Shown: positions 1 to 13,510 of the stretch, one piece after another | How positions within the stretch are numbered: position 1 is the stretch's first letter | How the letters are laid out: every line of letters begins with the position of its first letter | From: Clavelina lepadiformis | Lineage: Eukaryota > Chordata > Ascidiacea > Aplousobranchia > Clavelinidae | Reading direction: 5' to 3' | DNA: 64,000 bases | NCBI RefSeq assembly: GCF_947623445.1 | Contig: NC_135241.1 | Coordinates: 5,954,501 to 6,018,500, forward strand | Program-made: the position numbers and the translations under genes | Notes under the pieces: generated by a model | Database searches by the model: none | What the model saw: only the letters and a program-made list of their open reading frames with translations | What the model was told of the DNA's origin: nothing

Positions 1-1150
1 GTCGCGTGATTAAGTGTCACTAAACCTTAAGAATTGAAAAACTGAACATCTTGGTGAAGGTTTTCTTACTTCATGCCGGAAAGCAAATGACTTGGCCGAG
101 TCTGCTTGAAAAATTCGCATTCCAGAAAAGCGTGAAAACAAAACTGGTCGATATAAGTTGGCAAATTTCCAATTAATTTTAAATAAAATTGTAAATTTTG
201 ATTTTTGACCGATATTTTTTCTTTGTATGTGGTTGTTAGCAGCCATATCGTAAAACCCGACGTTGCAACATATATAGTAGGTTATTATAAGTGGGAGCAT
301 ATGAAAGCAAGACGTGAAGCGCCTTATTCCGCTTATTGCGGCTTACTTTTGGAAATTTATTCGGACCATTTATAGACATATATGTTCCGAACTTAGCTAA
401 CTTAAACTCAACATCTCTAACTTAACTTAACTTATCAGCAAGGCTGCTGATAAAAGAATTTTTACGTTTCAAACTGAAACTCACTGCTAAATTTTATATC
501 ACAATTGTCACTCAAAAATGAATGAATAAATCTTTGTGAAGCAAACAATGATTCAGGGAAGGCGTGGCTTCAACTGTTCTTTTTTACAAAAGGTTTGACG
601 TATAGTTTTTCTACGAAAACTGTAATAAGTTTAATAAAAAACAGATTTCAAAAAAAAATTTTCACGGCGCTAATACCATCTTGTTGAGGCACACCATTTT
701 GGCACTGCTGTAAGGCTTTTGTAGTTGCTGGCGCTAACATGCGCTAATTTTTTGATTTAGTTAGAAGCTTCAGCACTTTCGAGATTTATTTTTCTAAATA
801 TATACAATAATTGCTATTCCACAGTGTGGAATCCACACGAAAGACAGAAAGTCAACTAAAAACAACTTAGCACTATAATGTACATATAGGTTTACTGTGC
901 ATCTTTTCATTAATTAATTTATTTATAATTTTCGGCATTGGCTTTTTTGTTATTCTGTAGAGATCTCTTAATGCATCGAATGAAAACGTGTTGTTATAGG
1001 CCACACGTTATAGTTTAATTGTGTTGGTATACAAGTTTAAACTTTAAAGCAAGCAAATATGTTGCAAACGATAGTCTATATGGATTCCTTGAGCTAGACT
1101 GCTAGACTCTTAGGACGCTTGCTTTTATTGAAAATTAGCCTGTAATGAAG
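1..1150. other. Intergenic, nothing recognised
   Basis: AT-rich sequence with short open frames that match no family I know. A short run of AACTTA units sits near 400-435. No splice-bounded exon, RNA gene or terminal-repeat element was found. Confidence 0.5.
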
Positions 1151-2559
1151 TTACTGTACCTGCTCACTTGTCACGAGAAAGTAAACCTCGCAAATGCTAG
1201 GATCGCCGGCACCAGAGATTTGGAAAACCTCGTATTGCAGAGAGTAGAGCCCCAAAGTGATGTTGCCCGAAAATGTTGTGATAGAACCCGATGCATCGCT
1301 CCCCGCATTGCCTGAAACCTTAAAAAAGAAAGTGTATTGCTCCAAATTTGCGATTTCGTAATAATTGGTTAACCAGTGCGGAATTCACTTTTTTGAATTT
1401 AATTTGATACATTAAATAAGTGGTTAATTTGTTAATTCTGTTATTTTACGTAACTTGACTTTTATAAATTTGTGATTGAAACAGGAAAAATGGTCTCAAA
1501 GTGTATTAACGATCGGCAAATTAAATGCGTGAAGACAAAACACTGGAGTCTTCTATTTCTGTCTTAATAACTTCTTACTTCTAATCGGTAGCTGCGACGC
1601 TGAAGATTTTCATTTTTCACCCACAGCAAAGCAACGAAAGGGTGATTGACGATGGAATTGAATTCGAAGCTCTCAAAGCTGCAACAATGTTATACGTCGG
1701 TCAAAAATCTAGTTTCTTATTTTGATTTGAATCTTTATATATTATCTATAAACAAATCTTTATAAGGTTATCTTGAATAAAAAAATAATGTTTATTAACG
1801 AAAAATACCTGTACAATCTGTTGTACTCTAAATCGGTTTCAACAGTTGCAGTATGATTTTCAAATATGGAAATCTGTAGAGAAAAGTGTATTTAACTCTT
1901 TAACTTTATTGGTTTGGTAACTGTAAACAAAATATAAGTTAATCCTATAGATCAAACGTAAGAATATCGAAATGAGGCGAGTTCATCATTGCAGGAGATG
2001 GTGGTAGTTTACTTATTCTATATAGCCTATACGTGCCAACAACTCCTGAAAGTACATAATACGGCACTTCAAACGTAAAACCGCCACCACCACAACGCAT
2101 ATCACTAGATTCTTAATAGCGTACATTTCAATGTAATTAACTTTAAAATGTGAATTATTTTGTGAACAGCTTGTTCTTACTGGCATTAAACACGTTTCAT
2201 ATTACAAGACTTACTGTATTTCCTCGATCAAACATGTCATTTCCGCCATCTTGTATATAACCGACTGGTGAGGTGCGCCCATCATAGATATATTCATACC
2301 AATTTTCGATGCGGTTGACTATCGACGAGCTTTCCCTGGCAATGTTGCTTAGCCCGTCGTCAACAAAACAGGAATCTTAAAAAAGACAAACTTAAAATCT
2401 GGTAATTTGTAAGTTAACATGAACTTATACTTGCCACTATTAAAATACGTTAATTTTCCTTCGTTTCCATATGAATATAATTTAAATATATATATCACCT
2501 TCCGCTTGAACAGTAGATGTTAGTACCACGCAAAGCAAAATCGCGGTCTTCCGCCACAT
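1151..2559 (-). CDS. Secreted DGGxDM-motif protein, probably a broken gene
   Basis: Exon 1 (2559-2499) begins MWRKTAILLCVVLTSTVQA, a clear signal peptide, and ends at a GT donor in phase 1. Exon 2 (2375-2215) joins in frame and includes NRIENWYEYIYDG and DGGNDMFDRGN, which resemble a motif I recall from secreted invertebrate proteins of unknown function. Further plausible pieces are a frame reading DMRCGGGGFTFEVPYYVLSG (about 2105-2000), a splice-bounded exon at 1873-1809, and a terminal piece at 1318-1151 with VSGNAGSDASGS and ISGAGDPSICEVYF. These pieces have the order and style of one domain, but their reading phases do not join after exon 2. Either boundaries are misjudged or the gene has decayed. 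The product would be secreted; I assign no function. Confidence 0.4.
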
Positions 2560-3049
2560 AATGTATGCAAACACCAAGACAAACAACTTTTCAGGTACGA
2601 TTTACAAAATCTATGAGGATCTAAAGCTTTAAGCAATGTCTATATAAACAAAGTACCAACATTTGCTTTGTCGTTTGTCCAATAAATAGGTTTACGTTTA
2701 TATTACGGCACACAGCAAAGCACAGTTTTAACAAACAAATACGCATCGGTTACCTAAACTAAAGTTTCAATTGTCTTTCGTGTTAACGGTATTTTGTTCA
2801 GCGGAAAACAACCCATCTCGCTTTAACAACCTTTCAGGCTGCTGAAATGGTAACAAAGAGCGGACACTCTCTTTATACTGAATCCCGCTGTCGTTCAAAG
2901 ACAAAGAAGAAAACATTGTTCATCTTGGTGGAACGTAAATAGGTATGTACAGCACCCTATTTATTTTCTATATTTACTTCATGAGACTGGTATTTTTCAG
3001 CGCCAGGATAACTTTTTGGCCGCCTTTATTTCACCGAACAAATTTGTGC

Positions 3050-3235
3050 GTTCAAAGCTGATTTTTACAGTTTGTTGTTAACCTAACTTAAATGTTATAA
3101 AAAAGAAACATAAACATAACCTAAATCTATGTTCTACTCTATCTAATTCCAATAAAATCTAAAATGTCTAAAACTAACTTTGTACATACCTATTCTCCAA
3201 ACCTAACCGCCTATCTTTAATAACGGTCTGCGTGA
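3050..3235 (+). repeat. Dispersed repeat copy 1 (AACCTAAC family)
   Basis: Shares an ordered series of words (GTTAACCTAAC, CTAAATCTA, AATAAAATCTAAA, AAACCTAACCGCCTAT) with the segments near 26.95, 41.87 and 4.1 kb. It is a diverged, non-coding interspersed element of about 180 bp. No terminal repeats or target duplication are clear, so the class (SINE or MITE) is undetermined. Confidence 0.6.
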
Positions 3236-4079
3236 TCTATTTGCGCTAAACGTCACTCTCAAAATTATTATCTTGGACTGGTTTCCATTCAAACTGTATC
3301 AACAAACGAAATTGCAAGAAATATCTGAAGTATTGTTACACTGAATCTGATTTTATGTTCATGGCATATTTTGAGTGTTGGATAAAAGCTCATTAGCAAC
3401 TTTTCGATGAGCATTACGATATATTTCTATGATGTTGCAAAAGTGAAAATCTTAAAATGATTTACAGAAAGCAATAAGTGAGTTAGCCTATAAACTCTTT
3501 TGTAAACCTGTTAACCTGATACGTTTAAAACGTTTGTGAACAAAAAGTGCATATCCTTGATCAATTTTATTTCCTATATGCCGAAAGAAATGCCGCATAA
3601 CAAAGAGTATAATTTATTTTCATCTGCATTCTTGGTAAGTTTGATATTTAATCATGAGTTTCGGACTCTCAAACTTGGGCTTTAAAACGATATGTCGATA
3701 CTAGCAAAGCGTTGCGGTACAAAACGTTATTTGTCTTATATCAAAGGGCACTGTATTGATCGAATAAACGGCACGAAGAATTTTGAAAAAACTTCCACGA
3801 CGCGAAAATCATCGCCAAAAGTATGATTCAGACTTGACGGTGATCGTGACATGTCCCCATAAGATAAACAGTGCGTGAAAATAATGCTTCGTTGAAGTAT
3901 ACGGAGTGTTTTGCTCAATTTTACAGTTAATGAGAAATTATGCACAGGTATATAAAATGCAAATAACGAAAAATCAATAAGCTAAATAAGAATAGGTTAC
4001 CGTTAAATGCCTAAATAGTATAGCGTTGGCGTAGCTGTCACTATTTCTCCAGATAAAAAGTCACCACCTAAGATAAAAG

Positions 4080-4440
4080 TCACCAGATAAAAATTCTTTA
4101 CAAAGTTTTTCTTCCAGATATCTTGATAACTTTACTTGACTGCTATAACCTAGTAACCTAACATAAATATAGCTTCTAATCTAAATATAATTAAAATAGA
4201 AAGTAAACATTTCACCGAAGGTATTAGAGAGGTCACGCAGCCCGTGGTAGAAGCAGGTGGTTAGACGAAGAGAATGTGCAATTGTGCATGCAATTGTTAT
4301 CTACGCCCTATAGTCAGTTGATTTTTCAGTAGTTTTATTTTAATTATTTAAGGTTTAATTGAAATCAGACTTAGATTAGAAGGTAGGTTTAGGTTAGGTT
4401 GAGGCTATTATGTTATAATTATAACATGTATAGGCTGAGT
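4080..4440. repeat. Two AACCTAAC-family copies in inverted orientation
   Basis: A forward copy (about 4130-4205, with CCTAGTAACCTAACATAAAT and CTTCTAATCTAAATATAA) is followed by a reverse-oriented copy (about 4440-4325; on the minus strand CAACCTAACCTAAACCTACC then TTCTAATCTAAGTCTGA). The two arms could fold back on each other. The pair may be two independent insertions or one palindromic element. Confidence 0.55.
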
Positions 4441-7400
4441 AACACTAACATTAAACTGTGAAAAACTCTGAATGTGGATTCTAGCTTCGAACGTAGGTTT
4501 TGTCGGTGAAACGGTGACAGCCTTAAATATAATTTCAATAACACTTCGAACAGGGCAGCACAGGAATGTTAGCATTTGCAAGGCTTTGAAGTTGTCGGTA
4601 CCATAACATTTCTGGTGGAGCGTTACTCTTCCAAATGAACTTAAGGCTGCACTGTAATTACATTTTCAAAAAACTAACTTATCGCTTTTATCTCTCCATT
4701 ACGTTTTTAAACAGACATAAGTTGCTCAACATGTTGCTTTGCCAAAATTTCCTTACCACCTGGAACCTAATGCTTTTTAGGATTGATGACAAAACTACTT
4801 ATTCGATACGAAACCGTCAGTTACCTTTTTCTCCAAGCAAGCGTCTTGTCACGCACTTTTACATTGGTCCATGACGTCACACATTTCCCCCAAAATGTTT
4901 AAGAATGGCCGTTAAATTTGCAACCTGCTTTTCGTGATAAGTTATAGTGTACGCAATCACTGAAAATGTTTTTGAAACTCCTTTGCTCGATAATTTTTGT
5001 GCTCTTTGATGAGATCAACTTGTTTTTGCGCTATTGCCTTCATTAACCGCATAGTCTATCTTGTATTTTTACTGATACAGAAGACTGTAAATCTTGGTCA
5101 TCGCCAACATGAAAAAACTGAAATCAATCTTGAAACCACACAACTCAGATATGTTGATTGTTTGCTTGCGCAATAGAAAATTGCTAATCACTACAAATAG
5201 TAATGCGTGTACCCGTTATTAGCAAACAAAGTGCCCCGTGGATCAAACTCAATTTACGAAAATACAATACGGTTGAAAAACAACAATCGTATCAGTCTAA
5301 ATGCCGTAAATTCACATTTTTTGCGCCATCAATAGTTGCACATTTTATGTAAAAGATATTTCGTTACTTGCAAAAGCTTGAAGTTGCAGCTGAAATACAA
5401 TACGTAGAATCCTAGACAGTCATAATCAAGGAACCGAAACCAATCAAACTTCGAAACAATTGCGAAGGTTTTGTGTAATTTGTGCACTTTTTCGATAGCT
5501 GTAAAAGTACCCCTGTAAACTACATCTCTATATATCACAAGCAACGCATTTTGACTTGTGTGTTTATGAAGTGTGAACACAATACATACATTACAAAACA
5601 GTTGTCGCAATTGAATATAAGTTGTCAAAATTTGACTTGAAATGATTTCAAAGCTTATTTTCGTCGTTTGTTTGAAAATATTTAACGTATTCCCTTTTGC
5701 TAGGCCTCATTAGACAACAGCAAAAATTTCTATTTACCATATATCGCTTTACGGAAGGGAAACTGACTAGATACGCCTGAACTGGCTTGTTTTAACAAGA
5801 GATGTGTTTGAACTTTCAACAATGAGGCAAAGGGTTTATTGCAATCTTGCCAACTACCTTAAAAAAAGTCTCACACTTATCTCATTACATTATAGTTTCA
5901 AGTGCAAAGAACCACATTAGAATTGACCCGCATAAAAAATGGATAACGAGCAGTAATATATCTACACCGGAAAATCCCACTACGCAAGACATAACAGACT
6001 AATCTAATTTTAGGAGGTTGAAGTAGTTTGGGCGTTAATTTCGAATAGAATAGAATATTTTTCTAACTAGTTTTAGTTGTAGGGTTGTTAATTAAATTAT
6101 TAAAGATTTTGAGTTATTCAAGTGTTGAGAATAAGGTATAGAGACCGTAAAAAGTATCATACCGGCATGTCAAAAACTTGATCAGGCCAATCTAAATTCT
6201 TTTGATTTCACAAATTTCACCCCCTTCTGCAAAAGTGCATTATCTTAGTATTGTCAAATGTTCACTACCGTAGCGTTAAATCCACAAAATAATTCGCTTG
6301 GTTAACGTTGGAATCCGGCTAATACAATGAGTTATTCTGATTGTTTTCTGGTTTACTTTGCCAGCTACGCTTCAGTACCGAACAAAAACGAACTCATCAA
6401 AAGCAGTAAACCCAACAAGGCAAAACTCCACCATGCAATAATGTACAAATTATTCCATTAAAATAATACCGTGCGTTATATTATAGCCGTGGGAACTTGG
6501 AGGCCATGATATCTTATACCATCCTATATGCCATTAAACAAGAAAAGCGTCTCGTAATTACGACATCTTGCTGTTCTGGTCTTATTAAAACTTGTTTTGC
6601 ACCCATGAGCGTATCTTGCATGCAAAACTGTCGTCGAAGCTCACCGCCATGGTTAAATTCACGGAAGTTATTCACGCCAAAATGTCTCGATTCTTGAAAG
6701 TAGCACGCACAGCAACTATTTTATTTAACTGTTTTTGCAGGTGAAATTCTAAGAAATTAACTAAGATTTGTTTTTATTTTGTTGCCTTGAGTAACTGGCA
6801 AGCTTACCAGCCATCTAAGTGTGCAATGTGGGTAACTCTGTTATCGCTAAGTTTATTCAACCCGTATTTGGCCGTTCGATAAAGGGTGTGTTCATGACAA
6901 TATACTACCCTTTACTTTCAGCTACATCGGTTAACACAGTTCTATTTTCACATCCAAACACCGTTCTCGGTTCCAATGTACTATCGAATTGCATTAAAAG
7001 TGTATGCAAAATTTGCAAGTACATCGAAGAAACAGGTAACCAGCATTCGTAAGTGATCAGATACAACAGCTAAGAATTGTAGCTCATGCATGCCCAAAGT
7101 AAAGGATTGCATGAAACGCATGCAAATACGTTTGTTTTCAAAGATTCAGAAAAGAATTAAAGATTTAATGTTATTCTTGGATCAGAGTTTTTACCCTACT
7201 CGCACCACCTTCGCAAGCAAACTTGTTTTTAAAAATGTACGACGACATCCCAAACACAACAGTAAACGTTTGCACTAAATGTGCGATAAACTTTTTGGTG
7301 GATACAAAATGTTTTAGGAAAGACAAAAAGCGACAATATTTTACAGAAGTTATGCAAATAACTATCTGCGTGTTTGACAGTGTCTAAAAAATGTTTAGTC

Positions 7401-7611
7401 ATGGGAAACAATCTTTGCATCCACTTCTTCAGCCACAGGCAACACCAACGCATATTGGATGCTGCTTATGGTATGTTGCCATACGTCATTAGCCAACCGA
7501 AGATCGACCTTAAAATAAATTGACGAAACGAAACTGGGCGTTTGCCAAACAAAACCCGACTATAGAGTTATAAACCTGAACTGGCCCATTTTAACAGCTA
7601 TAGGTTATAAT

Positions 7612-8563
7612 TAGGGCAAGTTTTTGTTGCACTAAAAAAGTGAGAAAGTTGCACTTAATTTTAACAAAAGTTGCAGTAAAAAGTTGCATTGATGCACAAG
7701 TTTTTAAAAGCATTAGGGTATGAGATACTCGAAAGGATCCGTTGTATAACCCAACAGTTTAAGATTTGCAGGGTGTCTGCTTGTTCCGTTTCTTTCTTCG
7801 CCATACAATCGATCATGCATACATTTTTATGTTCTTTAGGTTTGAGACCTACATGACAGCATTTCGCTGTCAGCTCCTGTAGAGCTGTCAAATTTGGTAC
7901 TTTCCCATTTCACGGACGGCCTGGCGAGACCGCCGAAAATAACATTTTTTGCCGGTACGCAGCAAGAAAATAACGCAATGCGGAAATAATTTTCCGCAAA
8001 AAGCCAAACAGCAAAGCGTTAACCACCCCTCCCCCCCCCCCAAAACAAGTCAAATACCATACCCCAAACCCCCTAGGTATGCAACTAACTAAGCTATCTC
8101 AACAAAAATTGACCTCGAAAGACTAGACACAACCTGTTTCCGTTTGTGCGGGCTTGGCCAAAAGCCAAGTCATACTTCCACTTCTAATTTAGTTCGGGCA
8201 CTCTCGTGCTTGGCTGGGGTTATTGAACTTCTAGCTTGCAAGCCAAGTGTTGCGTCATAGATAACATTGAGATGCAGCTAATCCATCACATAGCTCTTTG
8301 TTATGCAAACGAAAGAGAATAGAACCATACTAGAAATACAGTAGTTTTATAGCATATTTTTTAAATCACTCCTTTACATTTCTCGCAATACTTGATAAAA
8401 GTTGCAGTAAAAAGTTGCATGTAAAATAGAAAAAAGTTGCAAAAAGTTGCAATATGAAATTCCTACAAACAGCTTAAAACATCATTCTACATAAATTCTG
8501 AGTATTTAGGAAGCTGCCGGAAGCTGTAAAAAAAAGTTGCAAAAGTTGCAAAAACTTGCCCTA
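7612..8563. mobile_element. Non-autonomous hAT element with perfect 8-bp target duplication
   Basis: The 952-bp element starts TAGGGCAAGTTTTTG and ends with its inverted counterpart CAAAAACTTGCCCTA. It is flanked by identical 8-bp copies of GTTATAAT at 7604-7611 and 8564-8571. An 8-bp duplication and TAGGG-type ends are the hallmark of the hAT superfamily. Both subterminal regions carry clusters of the word AAGTTGCA (about 7625-7695 left; 8400-8450 and 8530-8550 right), as expected for transposase-binding repeats. There is no transposase reading frame, so mobility must be supplied in trans. The interior includes a C-run near 8030. Confidence 0.92.
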
Positions 8564-9595
8564 GTTATAATGTATTCTGATCATGACGGTAAGACTTTTT
8601 GCATTCTTGCTGCTAATCCTAAAAACGTTTTGCATTCTTGCTTAAACGATATTTTCCCGCAATTATCATTTCGAATAAGCCTACCAACACTTTGCGCCCG
8701 AAAACGTGTGAGATTACAATCGTAAGATTTGGAAGCTAGCATTAAAACGTTTATTTGGATCAAGCCAACTGTTACTGCTTTTTAAACTCCGATTTAATGA
8801 ACAGAACTTGGACACGTTGGCTCAGTCGTTGGGCCACACAACAAATCGATCTGTTAAGTAACGTTGAGATAAGGCGAGAATAAATATTTTCCTGTGAGTT
8901 GCCTGTTTATCTTATATGGTGCGCTTCACTGCCTTTGTAAAACCTGATAATTTGTCAGAAATCCAAATCTAGTGAAGTTATACAATGGTAGTGCCGTGGG
9001 AGTTTATCCAAATTTTGAGCTATCACATCTTACAGAGGTGTCTGCCATAAAATTTACAAACCCGTTTCGAAATTTCGCCATCAGGATATTTTGCGCTTTT
9101 TGCAACTTGCGACTAAGCACACAATTTTCGTTTGTAAACAGATCTCTTTTAGTGTTGTTTTTAAAAAAGCGTTGGCAGTTCAATTTTGTAAATGCTGTGG
9201 TCTCAAATATTGAGCACTTAAAGCCTCCCACATGGCTTTATCATATAGTATAGGGAATATAGCGATTACGCCCATTCGTAATAAAAAGCAGAATAATATC
9301 AATGACAAGTTACCTTAGTGATGGATAGAGCACGTGTTAAATAGAAATTTGGTTTATTTTTATAGTCCAAGCCCCATCTAGATGCTCTCCATCATTTGGG
9401 AGACAGATGAAAGTCTTTGTCTCTTTTCGTGCCCAGAAATTGAGACAAGATTAATATCATTTAGCTTTGAATTTTGAGGAATATGTATAAACTTTCGCGG
9501 GTCTATTCGTAGATACAGTCTACGGTTTTCGACTGACAGTTCGCGATCAAAAACATTTTTGCCAAACTGGGTATAGAAAAGTATAAAAGTTGCTG

Positions 9596-9765
9596 ACAAA
9601 CGAGAACTATTTGACGTAATTCTCGCAAATACTTACGTCAACGTAAATTTGCTAGACCTTGTGCAAATAGTTTAACTGGACCCTAAAATATTTTTGAAGA
9701 GCTGTCAGTGTTTAGTTTTCGGCTTCTGAGTTTTGCAATCGATATAATTTTGGTTTACGTATCTC
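9596..9765 (+). repeat. Diverged duplicate, copy 1
   Basis: Aligns in order with 10905-11065: GAACTATTTGACGTAA against GAACTATTTGATGTAA, then TACGT, a TAGA-CTTGTGCA block, a TTTAACTGGACCC-like block, and a CTGAGTTTTGCAATCGATA-like block. It is non-coding, and either an old interspersed repeat or a local duplication. Confidence 0.5.
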
Positions 9766-10904
9766 AGATTATCGAACTGATAGAACACGGCAAAACAAGT
9801 GAAAGCACGATTTGAGCTTTTCCGACAAAGCGATTTTTGAAACACAAGGAGAAATATAATATCTCCGAGCTAATCGCAAGTAAACAAACTCACAGTTGCA
9901 TGAAGAACGGCGTGCGCGTAAAAGGACAATCCACCAACTCAAAAAATGATTTAAAAAACGAAAATATTTACAATCTTTAACTTGATTTATTCCAAATGTT
10001 TTATACTTTGGGCTTTTGAGATTTCTAAAATTCTGGTTTGATTGTGAATTTAGTAGCTGTTGGTAGAAGACCCTACTTTGTTTGACACGCACAGACAGCT
10101 TTGGACATTTTTAGGGTAGGTAACCACATGTATTTCACCACAAGCTTTTGATTGACCTTCTAACGACCATATACGTTATAAACGTTATATACGACTATTT
10201 GGCAACGGTCCCGTGGATGGTGCAAGGGACAAGTCCCCTCAACTTTGAACAAATATTTATTATAGTTTATCACAATGGTTACCGTATTCTGTAACTACCA
10301 ATGCATATCCCTCCATTTTGGTCCCCTCCAAACTTTCCAGCAAAGTAGATGTATGGATGGTGGACTTAATGGGATTCTCCTTCAACCATTTGTTGCCTGG
10401 CAACTTATTTGTAGTAATCCATTTCCAACTTGACCTTTCATGTCAAAATATTATACAGTATTTCAGTTGCAGCTGAGCAATCCTTTATGTTACGTCATTG
10501 GAAAAAAGGTACATCCTGGTACCGTTGACAAAAATGAAACTCGAATGTGTCTTTTCTGTGACAGGTCAGCTTTTCACAAGCTTCGTGTGGGCGTAAACAT
10601 AAGTATCCCTGAACGCAATAAAATGTCCAATCGATTTCAGCAAACACTTTCAACTTTTAAGCATTAAATCGGTGCCGTGGTGTTATTGTTGATACACGAT
10701 TAGGCTAAAGTATTTTGTTGCATTTGTGTTAGTTGTTTGCAGGCTTCCTGTGACAGTATATGAGCAAATACAAAAATGTCTTTGAAACTACAGTACATTA
10801 TCTTACTTTTGAACACGAAAACTGCATACGATTTGTGTGCGTGCGAACGCTACAAAAATTGTAATGCGAAACTACGTAAAAAAACAAAACAAAGACTCTG
10901 GTAA

Positions 10905-11065
10905 AACAAGAACTATTTGATGTAAAGTACATTTCGAAACTAGGTCTACGTAAAGTGGTTAGATCCTGTGCATATGATAAGTAGTTCAACTGAACCCGAA
11001 CGTCTTTTAATAATAGAACTTTTTAATTAAAGGTTTCCCAGTTCTGCACTCGATAGGGTTGAAAT
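10905..11065 (+). repeat. Diverged duplicate, copy 2
   Basis: Same orientation as the copy at 9596-9765, about 1.3 kb apart; matching blocks include GAACTATTTGATGTAA, CCTGTGCATATGATAAGTAG and TTCAACTGAACCC. Divergence is substantial. Confidence 0.5.
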
Positions 11066-13107
11066 ACTCGATTTTCCTTTTTCAGAGTTTGGTCAAGCTA
11101 CGTAAAGTAGTTAAACGCACAATCTAAAGTTTGAAGGTAAAATATTAGGTAACATTGTTTTAAACATTGTTATATCACTCACGTGTAAGTTATCAAGTTA
11201 TCCAAGTGTGCTTTTGTCAGGGATTGTTGCCTGAGTCATGCTTGAAATAAATCGATTAATAATAAAATCGATTGTGTGCGTTTTAGTGCATTGCTGTTGT
11301 TGTAGCAATTTTATTGTATCCCCTCCGTTTCTTCTACTTAGCATGTTGCCGCGGTGTTATGTGCGAGCGTTGATTGCTTCATTTGAGTACATGGAATTAC
11401 TATTATTACTACACAATGGTTTAGAATCACGTCATGCGGGTTTTAGTTTTCTTGATAACAAAGTTGTCCAAACATTGGCAGCGAATCTGAATCTTCTGTG
11501 ACAAGGAGAAATAGTTCACTGGTAACGTAGGGCCTAGCCCTATAGGAATAAACAAAACTATATCGCGTGACTTTTTTCAGTTCCAGTTTTATCCGGTTTC
11601 CCGCATACCATCCGAAGTTTAGGAATCAATGGCGCAACGAAATGCCTGAGATAGAAAGATTTAATTACAACGAGCAATTCATGGTTCCTTCTTGGCTTAC
11701 AGATCATCACTGGAGTGTGCAGACTGCAGACGGTCGCTTGACAGGGAATGTGAAAGGAGCTGTATGGTTAAACCTTCGCCTTTTGAAAAGGTTTTAATTA
11801 CGTTACAGGGTATTTGAGTTTTTAGCTTATTGTAAATGTGTTCAAGAGATAAAGTTTAAATCACCAAGAACAAAGACAACTTGCGTAAACCGACGTATAA
11901 GGCACAGGATGATACACTGGAAAACTCAAAAAATCAAAAAATGATTCTGCTTATATCATACCATCACTTTCCAAAAGTGACAATATCCACATTTCATAAA
12001 CAGATACGTGAGTATTGTACTGAATGAATGATGTGCATAGAAGTTTATATGTACAACGTATGTGGAGAAAAACAACAGGTTTATTTTGAACGCAACAGGA
12101 CCGGTATACCGTATATTTTCGTGAACGTAATATTTTGTTAGCCCATTTTGCAATGATCCATTAAATGTATTGTCATGTTGCCCCAATAATTATCAAGTTT
12201 CGGTTGAGGTCAATGTAACCCCAACTTACAGTTGAGAATATGTAACAATGCTGCTTAGCCAGGTTGATTGACTGGAGTGGAACGATGACAGCAAGTCTAG
12301 TAAGTGCTTTGAATCCTCCGATTAGCCTTAGCGAGTGAAAATGTAACAGGCTACGTGCGCCAATATGCGGAAAATATATTTTTCTTAACCGCCGCTAGAC
12401 GATACGTGATTGCACATATGTCTATAAGACAACTGAAAGAAATCTGTTTAGCAAAATTCTTTATCTTGATGAGCACCAGCTGTTTATCATTAACGCATAA
12501 CCTCTTATTCATTCTAAATCTGTGCAAAACAATTCTATTAGTTGTGTTTTAGTTATTTCCATTAGTTGGGTTCAACACCTCAATTACTAAAAAGAAGACT
12601 TCTGCCAAAGAACAAGATTTTGTTTTTGTTAGCCATTTTCTTCAATGACGTCACACTGTTCACATGGTAATAAACGTTAAAATTGCACCATGTTTTTTGC
12701 CGTAATTATAATTCCATGACAGACAGAAATTTATTACAATTCTTATACTGTATTTGTAACCACTGAAATGTCATTAATATTTATTCACCGGTTTAGGCAG
12801 TTGAAAGAACCTGATACTTTACATAAAATAAACTTGTTTTTAAAATATCCCTAACAATAACGCTTTTACGATGAGTATAGAAAGAACACAATAATGCGAG
12901 ATATTTCTCGCACCTACATGCAAACCATATACGGTGTGCCAAATCAAAAAAGATAATATTGTACTCATATAATAGATTCTGCTTTTTGTAGGCTACGAAT
13001 CCGAATCTGATAACTTTGGTCGTAAACTGAACAGCTAGAGACTTCAACTTTTTTCCTTTGGTTTTAGTTACTAAAACGTAGCAAATACCGGAATAATGCA
13101 CAGTTTT

Positions 13108-13205
13108 TTAACGTTCGGGTAAAACCAAAAGTAAAGTTCGGGTCCATGAGCACACTAAAAATGATGACGTTCGTGCTTAGATTCGGACTCGGGTACGGCA
13201 CACCC
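13108..13205 (+). repeat. Short dispersed repeat near the receptor gene, copy 1
   Basis: Contains TTAACGTTCGGGTAAAA, then CTAAAAATGATGACGTTCGT and GACTCGGGTACGGC. The same series recurs in the same orientation at about 16228-16330. Confidence 0.55.
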
Positions 13206-13510
13206 CTATTGCATACATTACTAGGATAAGGTAATACTGACGCTTGGTCCTGGTGGTCCCAGTCAAGAAAGTCGCATTTATCGGAATATGCACTCATTTG
13301 CTGCAGGGGATCGAGTTATGGGAAGAAATCATCGCCGAATCAATGCATGCAAAGACTATTTTTAGTCCAGTGGGAAATATTTTCATGTCTTATATTATTT
13401 ACCACTTGGCATCACCGTCAATAATTTCCACTACTAACCAGAAAAATGTTTTGCAACACATAAAGTATATACATATGTTATTAAGCTAATTTTAAATACG
13501 TCATTTTTAG

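Larger units (their letters stand above)
2560..7603. other. Gene-poor stretch with dispersed repeats
   Basis: No recognisable coding exon on either strand. It contains copies of the AACCTAAC-type dispersed repeat (listed separately near 3.1 and 4.1-4.4 kb). The longest open frames here lack family resemblance and splice context. Confidence 0.5.
8572..13510. other. Intergenic, no recognised gene
   Basis: Several open frames of 60-107 codons occur (for example 9769-10092 minus and 11567-11797 plus), but none resembles a known family or sits between convincing splice sites in phase with a neighbour. The TM1 exon expected for the receptor gene starting at 13511 was looked for here and not found. 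Diverged repeats are listed separately. Confidence 0.5.

Noticed and set aside
9769-10092. 107-codon minus-strand frame
   Set aside because: Composition and lack of splice context or similarity look random.
11567-11797. 76-codon plus-strand frame preceded by a good acceptor-like TTTTTTCAG
   Set aside because: No family resemblance, and no in-phase partner exon. It could have been the missing N-terminal exon of the receptor at 13511, but it has no hydrophobic helix.
13244-13489. 81-codon frame just before the first receptor exon
   Set aside because: It ends at a stop before the acceptor at 13510 and does not resemble the paralogue's TM1 exon.
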